Assembly: GCA_905372235.1 (NCBI GenBank)
Contig: CAJPOF010000015.1
Span: forward strand, 1-43,132
Reading direction: 5' to 3'
Length of the DNA stretch: 43,132 nucleotides
DNA from: an uncultured Treponema sp.
GTDB taxonomy: Bacteria; Spirochaetota; Spirochaetia; Treponematales; Treponemataceae
In this document: positions 33,260-41,664 of the stretch, piece by piece
Layout: every line of letters begins with the position of its first letter
Position numbering within the stretch: the stretch's first letter is position 1
Position numbers and translations under genes: made by a program
Notes under the pieces: generated by a model
What the model saw: only the letters and a program-made list of their open reading frames with translations
The model's database searches: none
What the model was told of the DNA's origin: nothing

Positions 33260-33488
33260 GAAAAACAAAGGAAATGTATAAAAAGTTGATTGGTTTGTAG
33301 GAGCAGCAGGTTTGTTTATTGCGAAAAAATATTCCGCTCCGCCATATATTTTTTACCGTCTCACGAACCGAAATTTTGTGAGTTCCATTCCCGGAACTTA
33401 CAAAACCAAAAACTTCCGAAATCCGGGATTCGGCATTTATAAAATGCATTTCTTGATTATTTATAAAATTTCATATAAAGTTTTTTCC
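33260..33488 (+). other. Long gene-free leader with several short stem-loops
   Basis: Together with the inverted repeat this makes up the 378-base gap between cheR and the LuxR-type gene. It contains TTTTGTGAGTTCC (33374-33386) pairing with GGAACTTACAAAA (33393-33405) with one G-U, a CCGAAATC/GATTCGG hairpin at 33416-33433, and GCATTT/AAATGC at 33433-33447. A frame open through this stretch exists, but it has no ribosome site and a composition unlike the gene. Promoter boxes are uncertain: TATAAA at 33474-33479 lies nine bases before the ATG, with TTGATT 15 bases upstream. Confidence 0.5.
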
Positions 33489-34286
33489 ATGAAGATAAGA
33501 CCTTATTACGAGCGTCCGATGATTTTCTTTGCGGCGGTCGTACAACTTGTAGGCTTTTTCATGAGCCTTACAAAGACAGATTCTTCTAACGCATTCCTTC
33601 CGTATTTCAACATCGTAGTTCCCGTAGTGAATCTTTCCTGTTCATTAATCTGCTTCGCTTTGGTGATATTCCACAATCTTAAAATCATGCAGTCCGTGGT
33701 TTCGTTCATACAGGGCATCGTTACAACCATGAACAACATTGCGTTTCTTGGCATATTCCTGTACTTCCTTGGAATAGCGTTGCTGTTCGTAAACGGTTTT
33801 CTGACAAAGAAAACCCTGCGAAAAATCTTCGGGATTCTTTCGCCCCTTTTCGCTTCGTTTTTTATCATTATGACCAAGAGCCTTTACGACTTCTACATGG
33901 CATGGATGTTTTCCCTTTTTTTAATGTTCACATATTTTCATATATATCATTCAATAAAAGAATCGCTTTTCACGCTTTTTCCGCTGCACGCAAAAAAGAT
34001 ATCCTCGCTGAATCTTCCGAATCCGGGCGAAGAACTTGTGCTTAAAGATTACGGACTTACGGAACGTCAGATAAAAATGACGCAAGAATTCTCAAACGGA
34101 AAAGTCTCTTACAAGGAGCTTGCAAATATTTTCATAACAAGCCAGTCGACAATAAAACGGGAAATGAGCAGCATTTGTAAAAAACTCGGCGTAGAAAACT
34201 CAAGCCTGCTTGAAGTCATTATAGAACAATATAAGGTTGTATTTGACATTCCCGATTCCGAACCCGATTCCCTTACTGAAACCTAA
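33489..34286 (+). CDS. Membrane protein with C-terminal LuxR-type helix-turn-helix
   Basis: 265 aa from the ATG at 33489; upstream in-frame ATGs (33444) are possible. About five or six membrane segments lie between ~10 and 160. The C-terminal ~70 residues are a LuxR/GerE-type DNA-binding domain: L-T-E-R-Q-I-K-M-T-Q-E-F-S-N-G, Y-K-E-L-A-N-I-F-I-T-S-Q-S-T-I-K-R-E-M-S, then I-C-K-K-L-G-V. It would sense a signal at the membrane and bind DNA directly, without a separate kinase. Its targets are unknown. The 19-bp inverted repeat upstream is a candidate site. Confidence 0.85.
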   Translation: MKIRPYYERPMIFFAAVVQLVGFFMSLTKTDSSNAFLPYFNIVVPVVNLSCSLICFALVIFHNLKIMQSVVSFIQGIVTTMNNIAFLGIFLYFLGIALLFVNGFLTKKTLRKIFGILSPLFASFFIIMTKSLYDFYMAWMFSLFLMFTYFHIYHSIKESLFTLFPLHAKKISSLNLPNPGEELVLKDYGLTERQIKMTQEFSNGKVSYKELANIFITSQSTIKREMSSICKKLGVENSSLLEVIIEQYKVVFDIPDSEPDSLTET

Positions 34287-34449
34287 AAACATATTTCCGT
34301 AAACGAAAAAACTAAAGCCTTACAAAAAATATTTTTCCGAACCTTCTCGATTATTGCATTTAAAACTTTTTATTGTTCTATCTACAGTTTTATTTTTTTT
34401 AAATCCGACACGACAAAATCCCTGCGGACTAAAAATATCTCAAGAGCAT

Positions 34450-34487
34450 AAAAATTCCCCTCGGTCCAGAAAGCTGTCCAAGGGGAA
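34450..34487 (-). terminator. Rho-independent terminator of the exo/endonuclease-fold gene
   Basis: On the minus strand TTCCCCTTGG pairs with CCGAGGGGAA (ten pairs, one G-U) around a small inner CAG/CTG stem, then TTTTTAT. It lies 39 bases beyond the stop of the gene that ends at 34526. The remaining 163 bases up to the LuxR-type gene show nothing else. Confidence 0.85.
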
Positions 34488-34525
34488 GCAAATTATGTCA
34501 CAAAGAACGAATGTTTTTGGAAAAT

Positions 34526-35671
34526 CTATTCAAGTTCAAATTCCAGCACGACCGGATTATGATCGGAATACTTGAATGCGTGGCTTGTGATTATCGTGAT
34601 GTCATGCACCTTTATATTGTCGGAAGCCACAAAGCCGTCGATAGTAACCGTATATGTCCAGTTCGGATCGAATGCCATAGTGTTGTTTCGGGCAGTCCCG
34701 AATTCCGCACCGTCATCTCCCTTCAAAGGACCGTAGATTTTGTAGCCCTCGAACTCAGCGTCAAAGGAAGCCACCCAGTCGGGAACTATTTCTCCTCCAT
34801 TCGGTTTTACGTAACGATTCTCTCCACCCGGAGTAAGAACCTGATTGAAATCTCCGCCCATGACCACATAATTTTCTTTCTCATGTTCTGCGCTAAGAAT
34901 CTCCTTGATGAAATCCACCTGCTTTTTTCGAACCTTTCCGCCCTCATCGTATGCGGAAAGATGCGCATCTATCATTACAAATTCCTTGTCGCTTCCTTCG
35001 ATTTTATAGCGATTCATCACAAGACAACGGTCAAGGTCAAAAAGATTTGCGAACCTCGATTCCGACAGCGGAAGACTTCTTCTTATCGAAGAATCTATGG
35101 AAGCCTCGGAAAAAATCATAAGTCCGCTGGTGGATTTTCCGTGAGGTTCACGTATAGGATAAAAAAGATACGGAGAATGGAAACATTCAGCCCATGTATA
35201 GGCATAGTCTGCAAACGACGAACGGAAAAGTTCGGCCTCGTTCACATGGTAAGACCTCGTGGATTTTTCGTCCACCTCCTGAAGCAGGATAAAATCCGGA
35301 TCTTGCCCGTTTATAAGTTTTATTATTGAAGAGACATTCGTAAGGACATGCTCTTTGTCAGTGGCTCTGGACTGCCGGCCTTTTATCTGCACCTTTCCTT
35401 CCGCATCGGCATAGCCTGTGTCCATGAAAAAACTGAATTTGTCGTCATAAGCTCCAAAACCGATATTCATCGTCAATGCTTTGTAGATTTTTCCTCGTGA
35501 AATATTTTCGGAAGTTTCAGGATTTTTGTGTTCAAGAACCTTGTTGTCCTCTATACGATAATAACTTGTGAAGACGTACAAAACATATCCCGCACAGACC
35601 AGGAGCGCAAGGCAAACAACGCCAATTATAGAAAACAGGGCAATCTTTAATGCCGATTTTTTTGTTTTCAT
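34526..35671 (-). CDS. Membrane-anchored endonuclease/exonuclease/phosphatase-fold enzyme
   Basis: 381 aa from the ATG at 35671, with GAGAGGTGG five bases upstream. A basic start and one membrane segment (~8-31) anchor the enzyme, leaving the catalytic domain outside the cytoplasm. EEP-family residues are in place: E in L-L-Q-E-V-D-E, H in I-D-A-H-L-S, D and N in G-G-D-F-N-Q-V, and the final D-H in S-D-H-N-P-V. Members cleave DNA, sphingomyelin or phosphoinositides, and the substrate cannot be told from sequence. It stands alone between two terminators. Confidence 0.88.
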   Translation of the reverse strand: MKTKKSALKIALFSIIGVVCLALLVCAGYVLYVFTSYYRIEDNKVLEHKNPETSENISRGKIYKALTMNIGFGAYDDKFSFFMDTGYADAEGKVQIKGRQSRATDKEHVLTNVSSIIKLINGQDPDFILLQEVDEKSTRSYHVNEAELFRSSFADYAYTWAECFHSPYLFYPIREPHGKSTSGLMIFSEASIDSSIRRSLPLSESRFANLFDLDRCLVMNRYKIEGSDKEFVMIDAHLSAYDEGGKVRKKQVDFIKEILSAEHEKENYVVMGGDFNQVLTPGGENRYVKPNGGEIVPDWVASFDAEFEGYKIYGPLKGDDGAEFGTARNNTMAFDPNWTYTVTIDGFVASDNIKVHDITIITSHAFKYSDHNPVVLEFELE

Positions 35672-35704
35672 AAGAACCACCTCTCTAATTAAATATAGAC
35701 AATA

Positions 35705-35742
35705 TAAAAAACTCCCGAATAAGCAAGCGCCTAAACGGGAGC
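35705..35742 (-). terminator. Rho-independent terminator downstream of pckG
   Basis: On the minus strand CTCCCG pairs with CGGGAG; a second short stem (TAGGC/GCTTA) lies inside, and TTTTTT follows. It lies about 100 bases beyond the pckG stop. Confidence 0.8.
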
Positions 35743-35802
35743 ATTAGACCGAAAACAAAGCGGAGCAAAGACTTTTCTTGCGCCGTGTTCAGGCGACATT
35801 CA

Positions 35803-35836
35803 AAGGCTCTAAAGGATTTTAGAATCCTTGAGCCTT
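35803..35836 (-). other. Stem-loop directly after pckG
   Basis: AAGGCTC and AAGGATT (35803-35818, two-base bulge) pair perfectly with AATCCTT and GAGCCTT (35823-35836) around a TTAG loop. It begins 8 bases after the pckG stop. The T run on the minus strand is only three bases, so it may protect the mRNA 3' end or act as a weak first terminator before the one at 35705. Confidence 0.6.
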
Positions 35837-35843
35837 CAAATAA

Positions 35844-37691
35844 TTACGCCTTATTCAAACGAGATTCCAAATCATCGAGGATTGCGCTCAATTCCTTTGG
35901 AAGATGTTTTCCGAATTTTGGATAGTGGTTTTCACGTATATCCCTGACTTCCTTCTTCCAGCCCTCAACGTCAACCTTTGTGATTTCAGGAAGAGCCTTC
36001 TTGTAGTAGTCTGCAAGACCGTCGATGTTGATAGCACCCTCTTTTGGCATGAAACCGATTGGAGTGTCAACAAAGTTGTCTTTTCCATCGCAACGGTCAA
36101 AAATCCATGCAAGAATTCGGCTGTTGTCACCGTAGCCCGGCCACATGAAGCCGCCAGGAAGGTCTGCGTTGTTGTCATCCTTTCTGAACCAGTTTACATA
36201 GAAGATTTTCGGAAGGAGTTCCTTATCCTTCGCCGCATTTCCTACATTAATCCAGTGCTGGAAATAGTCTCCCATGTTGTAGCCGCAGAACGGAATGATT
36301 GCGAATGGGTCGCGTCGAATCTTACCGACTTCTTCCGGATTGATGGTAGAAGCGGCTGTGATTTCAGAACCTACGATAGAGCCGAGGAAAACGCCATGCT
36401 CCCAAGAGCGTGACTGGTGTACAAGCGGTACGGTAGATGGGCGGCGACCACCGAAGAGAATTGCAGAAATCGGAACTCCCTCAGGGCTTTCCCAATCCGA
36501 TGCGATGCATGGACACTGTGCGGCAGGTGCCGTGAATCGGGCGTTAGGATGAGCCATCTCTTCGCCCTTTGGTGACTTGTCTTTTGGAAGCGCATCCCTG
36601 GTCTTTCCTTTCCAGTCAACGAGCTTTCCTTTTGCAGGATAACCGATTCCTTCCCACCATACATCTCCGTCCTCTGTAAGGGCGCAGTTCGTAAAGATGG
36701 TGTTTTTTGATGCAGCGATAAGGGCGTTGTTGTTAGACTGCTCTGAAGTTCCCGGAGCAACACCAAAGAAACCTGCCTCTGGGTTGATGGCGTAAAGGCG
36801 ACCGTCCTTGCCGAATTTCATCCAAGCGATATCGTCTCCGACAGTTTCGACTTTCCAGCCAGGGATGGTCGGAATGAGCATAGCAAGGTTTGTCTTTCCG
36901 CAAGCAGACGGGAACGCACCTGTAACATATTTTACTTCGCCCTTAGGATTTGTAAGTTTGAGGATAAGCATATGCTCCGCAAGCCAGCCTTCTTCCTTTG
37001 CGATGAACGAAGCTATTCGGAGAGCAAAACATTTCTTACCGAGAAGGGCGTTTCCACCGTATCCCGAACCGTAAGACCAAATCAGATGCTCTTCAGGGAA
37101 CTGAGAGATGAATTTCTGCTCAACGGGAGCGCATGCCCAAACTCCGTTGTCCTTTGCTCCGTTGTTGAGCGGTTTTCCAACAGAATGGAGACATGGAACG
37201 AAATTGTCGTCAATGTACTGCCATGTTTTTTCGCCAGTTCGGGTCATGATGTCCATGTTAAGGACAACGTATTCAGAATCAGTAAGTTCAACACCATATT
37301 TTGCTATAGGAGAACCGAGAGGTCCCATGCAGAACGGAAGAACATACATCGTTCGTCCGTGCATACAACCTTTGTAAAGTCCCTTCATCGTAGCCTTGAG
37401 TTCAGTTGGGTCAATCCAGTTGTTTGTAGGACCTGCGCCTTCCTGTGTCTTGGTAGCAATAAACGTCCTTTTCTCAACACGAGCAACATCCGACGGATCT
37501 GAACGGAAAAGGAAACTGTTCGGCTTTTTTGCCAATGGAGTTGCAAGACCTGCATCAACGCATTTCTGCATCAATCGGTCGTACTCGGCACTTGAACCAT
37601 CGCAAACAACAACGTTGTCGGGTTCACACATCTTAACACATTCTTCTACCCAAGCCTTAACCTTGGCGTTTTTAATGTCATTAACTGTCAT
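35844..37691 (-). CDS. pckG: GTP-dependent phosphoenolpyruvate carboxykinase
   Basis: 615 aa, the normal length of the GTP-type enzyme. The reactive-cysteine P-loop F-P-S-A-C-G-K-T-N-L is at 260-269 (C264). Also visible are G-D-D-I-A-W (kinase 2), Y-G-S-G-Y-G-G-N, the F-F-G-V-A-P-G-T-S loop and G-G-R-R-P-S-T-V-P-L-V. It interconverts oxaloacetate + GTP and PEP + CO2 + GDP in the cytoplasm; in fermentative spirochaetes it may run toward oxaloacetate (inference). It is a single-gene unit with its own promoter, a 5' hairpin, AGGAG before the ATG and a terminator. Confidence 0.97.
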   Translation of the reverse strand: MTVNDIKNAKVKAWVEECVKMCEPDNVVVCDGSSAEYDRLMQKCVDAGLATPLAKKPNSFLFRSDPSDVARVEKRTFIATKTQEGAGPTNNWIDPTELKATMKGLYKGCMHGRTMYVLPFCMGPLGSPIAKYGVELTDSEYVVLNMDIMTRTGEKTWQYIDDNFVPCLHSVGKPLNNGAKDNGVWACAPVEQKFISQFPEEHLIWSYGSGYGGNALLGKKCFALRIASFIAKEEGWLAEHMLILKLTNPKGEVKYVTGAFPSACGKTNLAMLIPTIPGWKVETVGDDIAWMKFGKDGRLYAINPEAGFFGVAPGTSEQSNNNALIAASKNTIFTNCALTEDGDVWWEGIGYPAKGKLVDWKGKTRDALPKDKSPKGEEMAHPNARFTAPAAQCPCIASDWESPEGVPISAILFGGRRPSTVPLVHQSRSWEHGVFLGSIVGSEITAASTINPEEVGKIRRDPFAIIPFCGYNMGDYFQHWINVGNAAKDKELLPKIFYVNWFRKDDNNADLPGGFMWPGYGDNSRILAWIFDRCDGKDNFVDTPIGFMPKEGAINIDGLADYYKKALPEITKVDVEGWKKEVRDIRENHYPKFGKHLPKELSAILDDLESRLNKA

Positions 37692-37708
37692 TCAAGACTC
37701 CTATATAG

Positions 37709-37766
37709 TCGGGCTAACCCGAAATTTACAATTATATAACGATGATAACACCTTTCGGCGTGTTAT
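37709..37766 (-). promoter_or_regulatory. pckG promoter with inverted repeat and 5' hairpin
   Basis: On the minus strand a TATAAT -10 lies at 37736-37731. Transcription would start near 37724, giving an mRNA that begins with a TCGGG/CCCGA hairpin (37722-37709) just before AGGAG. There is no good -35 box; its place is taken by a palindrome ATAACAC...GTGTTAT (37745-37766). A regulator bound there would overlap the polymerase site. Confidence 0.5.
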
Positions 37767-37870
37767 TCAATGTAAATATCTTTAAGAATTCGCAAAAAAA
37801 AAAAACAAGCACTACTGGTTTTTGAAAACTCAACTTTTTTTTTTCTATATGTGAAACAAAAAAACTAAAA

Positions 37871-38015
37871 GCTGAAGGATGCCTTGAATGCGGCAGGGAT
37901 TGTAGGGGCGGCAGGACGCAAATGCGGCATGCCGTTCCGGAGCGATAGCGTAGGAATGAGCGGATAGCGGAACCCCGAAAAGCCCGTTTTTTGCGAAAGC
38001 AAAAAGCCGCCCGAA
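37871..38015. repeat. GC-rich intergenic block, probable dispersed repeat
   Basis: This fills most of the 416-base gap between pckG and parE. It is much richer in G and C than its flanks, which are runs of A and T. Internal repetition: GCGGCAGG occurs twice, AATGCGGCA twice, and GAGCGATAGCG is followed by GAGCGGATAGCGG. Near its right end TTTTTGC and GCAAAAA close a GAAA tetraloop (37988-38005). It contains no reading frame that looks like a gene. Base composition and internal copies suggest a dispersed palindromic or mobile repeat; a structured RNA is the alternative. Confidence 0.5.
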
Positions 38016-38070
38016 TCAAAATAAAAAAAATCTTAAAAAACGTAGATTTTGCTGAGGGACGCGTGTGAAG

Positions 38071-38099
38071 TTGTAAAAACATATCATTGACTATATAAT
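38071..38099 (+). promoter_or_regulatory. parE promoter, predicted leaderless
   Basis: TTGTAA at 38071-38076, 17 bases, consensus TATAAT at 38094-38099, then eight bases (CGCTTTTT) to the ATG at 38108. There is no ribosome binding site. An alternative later start at residue 17 has GAGG eleven bases upstream. Confidence 0.65.
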
Positions 38100-38107
38100 C
38101 GCTTTTT

Positions 38108-40273
38108 ATGGGTGAGGAAAAGACAAAAAAATCATTGCTTGAGGCGGCTTCGGCGATGGCGAAAAAAAGTTCCGCAAAAGCGCCGGCTTTGAAATCTGCG
38201 GAAAAAAAAATTGAAAACGCCGGTGAAAAATCGGTTTTGAAAAATTCGGCGGAAAGCGCAAAAACTGCAAAAAGCGTGAAAAAAAAAGAAAATCCTGCGA
38301 CGGAAGCGAAAAATATTAAAGCCGAGAAAAAAACGGAAGAAAAGGAAAAATCTTCTGTGAACACGAAATCGGCGGAAAAAAGTTTGGCGGGCGGCACAAA
38401 AAAAATCTCCAAAAAGCAAGGCGGTGAAAAAAACGCCGTATACGATGAGGATTCGATTCTTCATCTTGAAGGACTTGAACATATCAGGCTAAGACCCGGA
38501 ATGTACATAGGTTCGCTCGGCGACGGTTCGAACGAGAACGACGGAATCTACATTCTTTTGAAAGAAGGAATCGACAACGCCGTGGACGAATTTTCGCAAG
38601 GTTTCGGAGACAAGGTTGACATCGAGATAAAGGACGGCAGGGTAAAAATCCGGGACTACGGACGCGGAATTCCGCTTGGAAAGCTGGAAGATTGCGTTTC
38701 GAACGTGAACACCGGCGCAAAATACAACAATTCGGTTTTCAAGCAGGCCATCGGAATGAATGGAGTTGGAATAAAAGCCACGAACGCTCTTTCATCGTAT
38801 TTTAGGGCGGCTTCAATAAGGGACGGGAAAATTGCCGTGGTCGAGTTCAAGCAGGGAGTCAAAATAAGCGGCTCTACAGGACAGGCAAAGCCCGGCTCAA
38901 AAAACGGAACATATCTTGAGTTCGTTCCGGATGCGGAACTTTTCGGGAAATACGAGTTCAACATGGAGATGGTGGAAAAACGGCTTTGGAACTACGCATA
39001 TTTGAATCCGGGGCTGAACATACATTTTAACGACAAGTCATACAAAAGCGAAAACGGACTTTCAGATCTTCTAAAAAACGAACTCGGCGAAAAAGGAAAG
39101 ACGCTATACGAGCCGTTTTCATACAAGGGCGGAAACCTTGAGTTCGTCATGACGCACACGGCAAGCCTTGACAAAATCGTCTATTCGTTTGTGAACGGAC
39201 AAAGCACCGAAGACGGCGGAACTCACGTAAGCGCATTCATCGACGGAGTTTCAAAAGGTGTGAACGATTTTTTCAAAAAAAGTTTCGAGGAACGAGACAT
39301 AACAAGCGGACTTTTTGTCGCACTCAAAATAGGAATAGACAATCCTATGTTCACAAGCCAGACGAAAAACAAACTCGGAAACGTAGAAATCCGTTCCCCA
39401 ATCATAAAAGAAGTTCAGGCGGCAATCGACGACTGGCTTAGGCACAAAGCGGAAATCGCTTCCGTCCTTGAAGAAAAAATAATCAGAAACCAAAAGGCAA
39501 GGAACGAAATAAATTCCGTTACCGAAAAAACTATAAGAGAGGCGGAAAAATCCGTTTCCCTTAAAATCAACAAACTGAAGGATTGCCGCTACCATCTTCA
39601 GGATGGGAAAAAGGGCGAAAATTCGATGATTTTCATCACGGAAGGAGACTCTGCGACGGGGTCTATGGTTGGCTGCAGGAACGTTGAAACGCAAGCGATT
39701 TTCAGCCTTAGGGGAAAGCCGGAGAACATGTACGGACGGAAAAAAACAGCCCTTTTCGAAAACGAGGAACTGAAAAATCTTACGCTCAGTCTTGGAATCC
39801 AAAAGGAAATAGAAGGACTTCGCTACGAAAAAATAATAATCGCAACGGATGCGGATAACGACGGCTTCCACATAAGAAATCTTGTGATGACGTATCTTCT
39901 GCTTTATTTTGAGGAACTGATTCTTACCGGACACGTATACATTTTGGAGACTCCGCTTTTTAGGGTTCGGACCAAGAGCAAAACCGTCTACTGCTACAGC
40001 GAACTTAGCCGCGACAAAGCGTTAAAAGAACTTGGAAAAGGCGCTGAAATCACAAGATTCAAAGGACTTGGAGAGATAAGTCCGCACGAGTTCGAGCAGT
40101 TCATTCGCCCCAGAAAAGAAGGCGAAAGCGAGGATGTTGGAATCCACCTTACGCCCGTATCAATTCAGACTCTACAGAACGTTCCAAAGGTGCTGGAATT
40201 CTATATGGGAAAAAACACACCGGAGCGGCGAGATTTTATCGTTCACCATTTGGCGGAAGAGATAGACGCATGA
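38108..40273 (+). CDS. parE: Type IIA topoisomerase subunit B (ParE-like) with lysine-rich N-terminal extension
   Basis: 721 aa. The GHKL ATPase starts near 113: H-I-R-L-R-P-G-M-Y-I-G, D-N-A-V-D-E-F, D-Y-G-R-G-I-P and G-M-N-G-V-G-I-K-A. The TOPRIM domain has I-T-E-G-D-S-A-T-G-S and D-A-D-N-D-G-F; the metal aspartates are kept, though bacterial GyrB/ParE usually read D-A-D-V-D-G. The first ~112 residues are an extra low-complexity segment of K, A, E and S, unlike the short N-terminus of typical ParE. Works with a ParC-type subunit to decatenate DNA, but no parC follows; the next gene is convergent. Confidence 0.93.
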   Translation: MGEEKTKKSLLEAASAMAKKSSAKAPALKSAEKKIENAGEKSVLKNSAESAKTAKSVKKKENPATEAKNIKAEKKTEEKEKSSVNTKSAEKSLAGGTKKISKKQGGEKNAVYDEDSILHLEGLEHIRLRPGMYIGSLGDGSNENDGIYILLKEGIDNAVDEFSQGFGDKVDIEIKDGRVKIRDYGRGIPLGKLEDCVSNVNTGAKYNNSVFKQAIGMNGVGIKATNALSSYFRAASIRDGKIAVVEFKQGVKISGSTGQAKPGSKNGTYLEFVPDAELFGKYEFNMEMVEKRLWNYAYLNPGLNIHFNDKSYKSENGLSDLLKNELGEKGKTLYEPFSYKGGNLEFVMTHTASLDKIVYSFVNGQSTEDGGTHVSAFIDGVSKGVNDFFKKSFEERDITSGLFVALKIGIDNPMFTSQTKNKLGNVEIRSPIIKEVQAAIDDWLRHKAEIASVLEEKIIRNQKARNEINSVTEKTIREAEKSVSLKINKLKDCRYHLQDGKKGENSMIFITEGDSATGSMVGCRNVETQAIFSLRGKPENMYGRKKTALFENEELKNLTLSLGIQKEIEGLRYEKIIIATDADNDGFHIRNLVMTYLLLYFEELILTGHVYILETPLFRVRTKSKTVYCYSELSRDKALKELGKGAEITRFKGLGEISPHEFEQFIRPRKEGESEDVGIHLTPVSIQTLQNVPKVLEFYMGKNTPERRDFIVHHLAEEIDA

Positions 40274-40337
40274 TTTTTCTAAAATCGTAAAAATCGTTCA
40301 AAAAAAACTTAAAAAATATTTTTCCGCACAAAAATTG

Positions 40338-41585
40338 TCATGCGGCGGAAGAAACAAGAGTTTTTTCCCTGAACGACCTTTTCATAAGGACGGGGACTGT
40401 CATGGAACTTACGATTATCAAAAGAATCACCGCAGGAAAATAAGATGAATCCACAAGCCCGACGGCAAGCCCTTTCTGCGCCACAATCAGAGCGACCTCG
40501 CCCCTCACCATCATTCCAAATCCGATCTGGGCGCATTCTTTCCAATTGTAGCCCATAAGTCGCGAAACTCCGCCGCAACCTATAATCTTTGAAAGACAAC
40601 CGACCGCTACGAATGCAAGCGAAAACACAAGAAGATGCAGATTCATTCCCGAAAGGTTCGTCTTTAGACCTATGCTTGCAAAAAACAGCGGACTGAAAAT
40701 CATGTATGAGTTTATGTCAATCTTCTGTTCCATATAGTGAGCGTCGTTCAGGTTACAGAAAATTACACCGGCGACGTAAGCTCCTGTTATGTCCGCGATT
40801 CCAAAGAATTTTTCCGCAGCATAGGCAAAAATAAAAGCTACACCAAGTCCGTAAATCGGAATTCGCCTTGAATGCGGATGCCGCCTGTCGTACCATTTGA
40901 AAAATTTGAATATCACAAAACCGAACACAACGGCGCATACAAAGAAAAGAAGCGTTTTAAGAAGCACGTAAAGATAATCGCCCGTCCCTGCGCTTACGCC
41001 CAGCACCACGGTAAGAACGATTATTCCTAGCACATCGTCAATTATCGCAGCGCTTATGATTGTCTGCCCGATGTCGGACTTTATTTTTCCCAGTTCTTTT
41101 AAAGTGGCGACTGAAATACTTACGGAAGTCGCAGTCATTATCGCACCGATGAACATCGAGCGGTAAAATTCTTTTGTTCCCCAGCCGTTCCAGCCCCAAA
41201 AACACAGAGCCATCACCGTTCCCATAAGAAGCGGAACAAACACTCCGACAGTCGCAATCACTGTGGATTTTACGCCCGATTTTACAAGGGATTTAAGGTT
41301 CGTCCCAAGTCCCGCGGAAAACATTATCATCACAACACCGATTTCAGCCATCGAGGAAATAAAGCTGTTCGCCTCTTTGTAGACCACGTTGGCATCAAAC
41401 GCGCCGTAATTTTTGAAAAACGGAATGAAATGCAGAAGAAGTCCCGCAATTATCTGACCAGCGACCTGCGGAAATCCGACTTTCTGAAGAAGAGTGCCAA
41501 GATATTTTGCAACGATAAGTATGATTCCGACCGAAAGGATAATCTGAAGCGCTATCTCCGCGCTGGGTAAAGCATTGTCTGGCAT
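40338..41585 (-). CDS. CPA2-family cation:proton antiporter
   Basis: 415 aa from the ATG at 41585; a TTG at 41603 is in frame. About 12 hydrophobic segments. The ion-binding pair is visible in A-A-I-I-D-D-V-L-G-I, with T-S-V-S-I-S-V-A-T-L-K-E-L just before it, and F-F-A-S-I-G-L-K-T-N-L near the middle, all typical of the NapA/KefB-like antiporters. No C-terminal TrkA-N domain is present. Exchanges Na+ or K+ for H+; the ion is not decided by sequence. It ends 64 bases from parE, convergent, without a clear terminator. Confidence 0.9.
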   Translation of the reverse strand: MPDNALPSAEIALQIILSVGIILIVAKYLGTLLQKVGFPQVAGQIIAGLLLHFIPFFKNYGAFDANVVYKEANSFISSMAEIGVVMIMFSAGLGTNLKSLVKSGVKSTVIATVGVFVPLLMGTVMALCFWGWNGWGTKEFYRSMFIGAIMTATSVSISVATLKELGKIKSDIGQTIISAAIIDDVLGIIVLTVVLGVSAGTGDYLYVLLKTLLFFVCAVVFGFVIFKFFKWYDRRHPHSRRIPIYGLGVAFIFAYAAEKFFGIADITGAYVAGVIFCNLNDAHYMEQKIDINSYMIFSPLFFASIGLKTNLSGMNLHLLVFSLAFVAVGCLSKIIGCGGVSRLMGYNWKECAQIGFGMMVRGEVALIVAQKGLAVGLVDSSYFPAVILLIIVSSMTVPVLMKRSFREKTLVSSAA

Positions 41586-41621
41586 TTGTAATGAACCGTC
41601 CAATTAAGATAAATTTCGACT

Positions 41622-41650
41622 ATTATATTTAAAACGACAAATTGTAACAA
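41622..41650 (-). promoter_or_regulatory. Promoter of the antiporter gene
   Basis: On the minus strand: TTGTTA, 17 bases, consensus TATAAT. Transcription would start near 41615, 30 bases before the ATG at 41585. The -10 and spacer overlap the space after the tocopherol-cyclase-like gene. Confidence 0.6.
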
Positions 41651-41664
41651 TACGCCAAAGATTT

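Noticed and set aside
37871..38015. Degenerate gene or tRNA in the GC-rich block
   Set aside because: No frame of useful length, no T-arm GTTC-type motif and no acceptor pairing were found.
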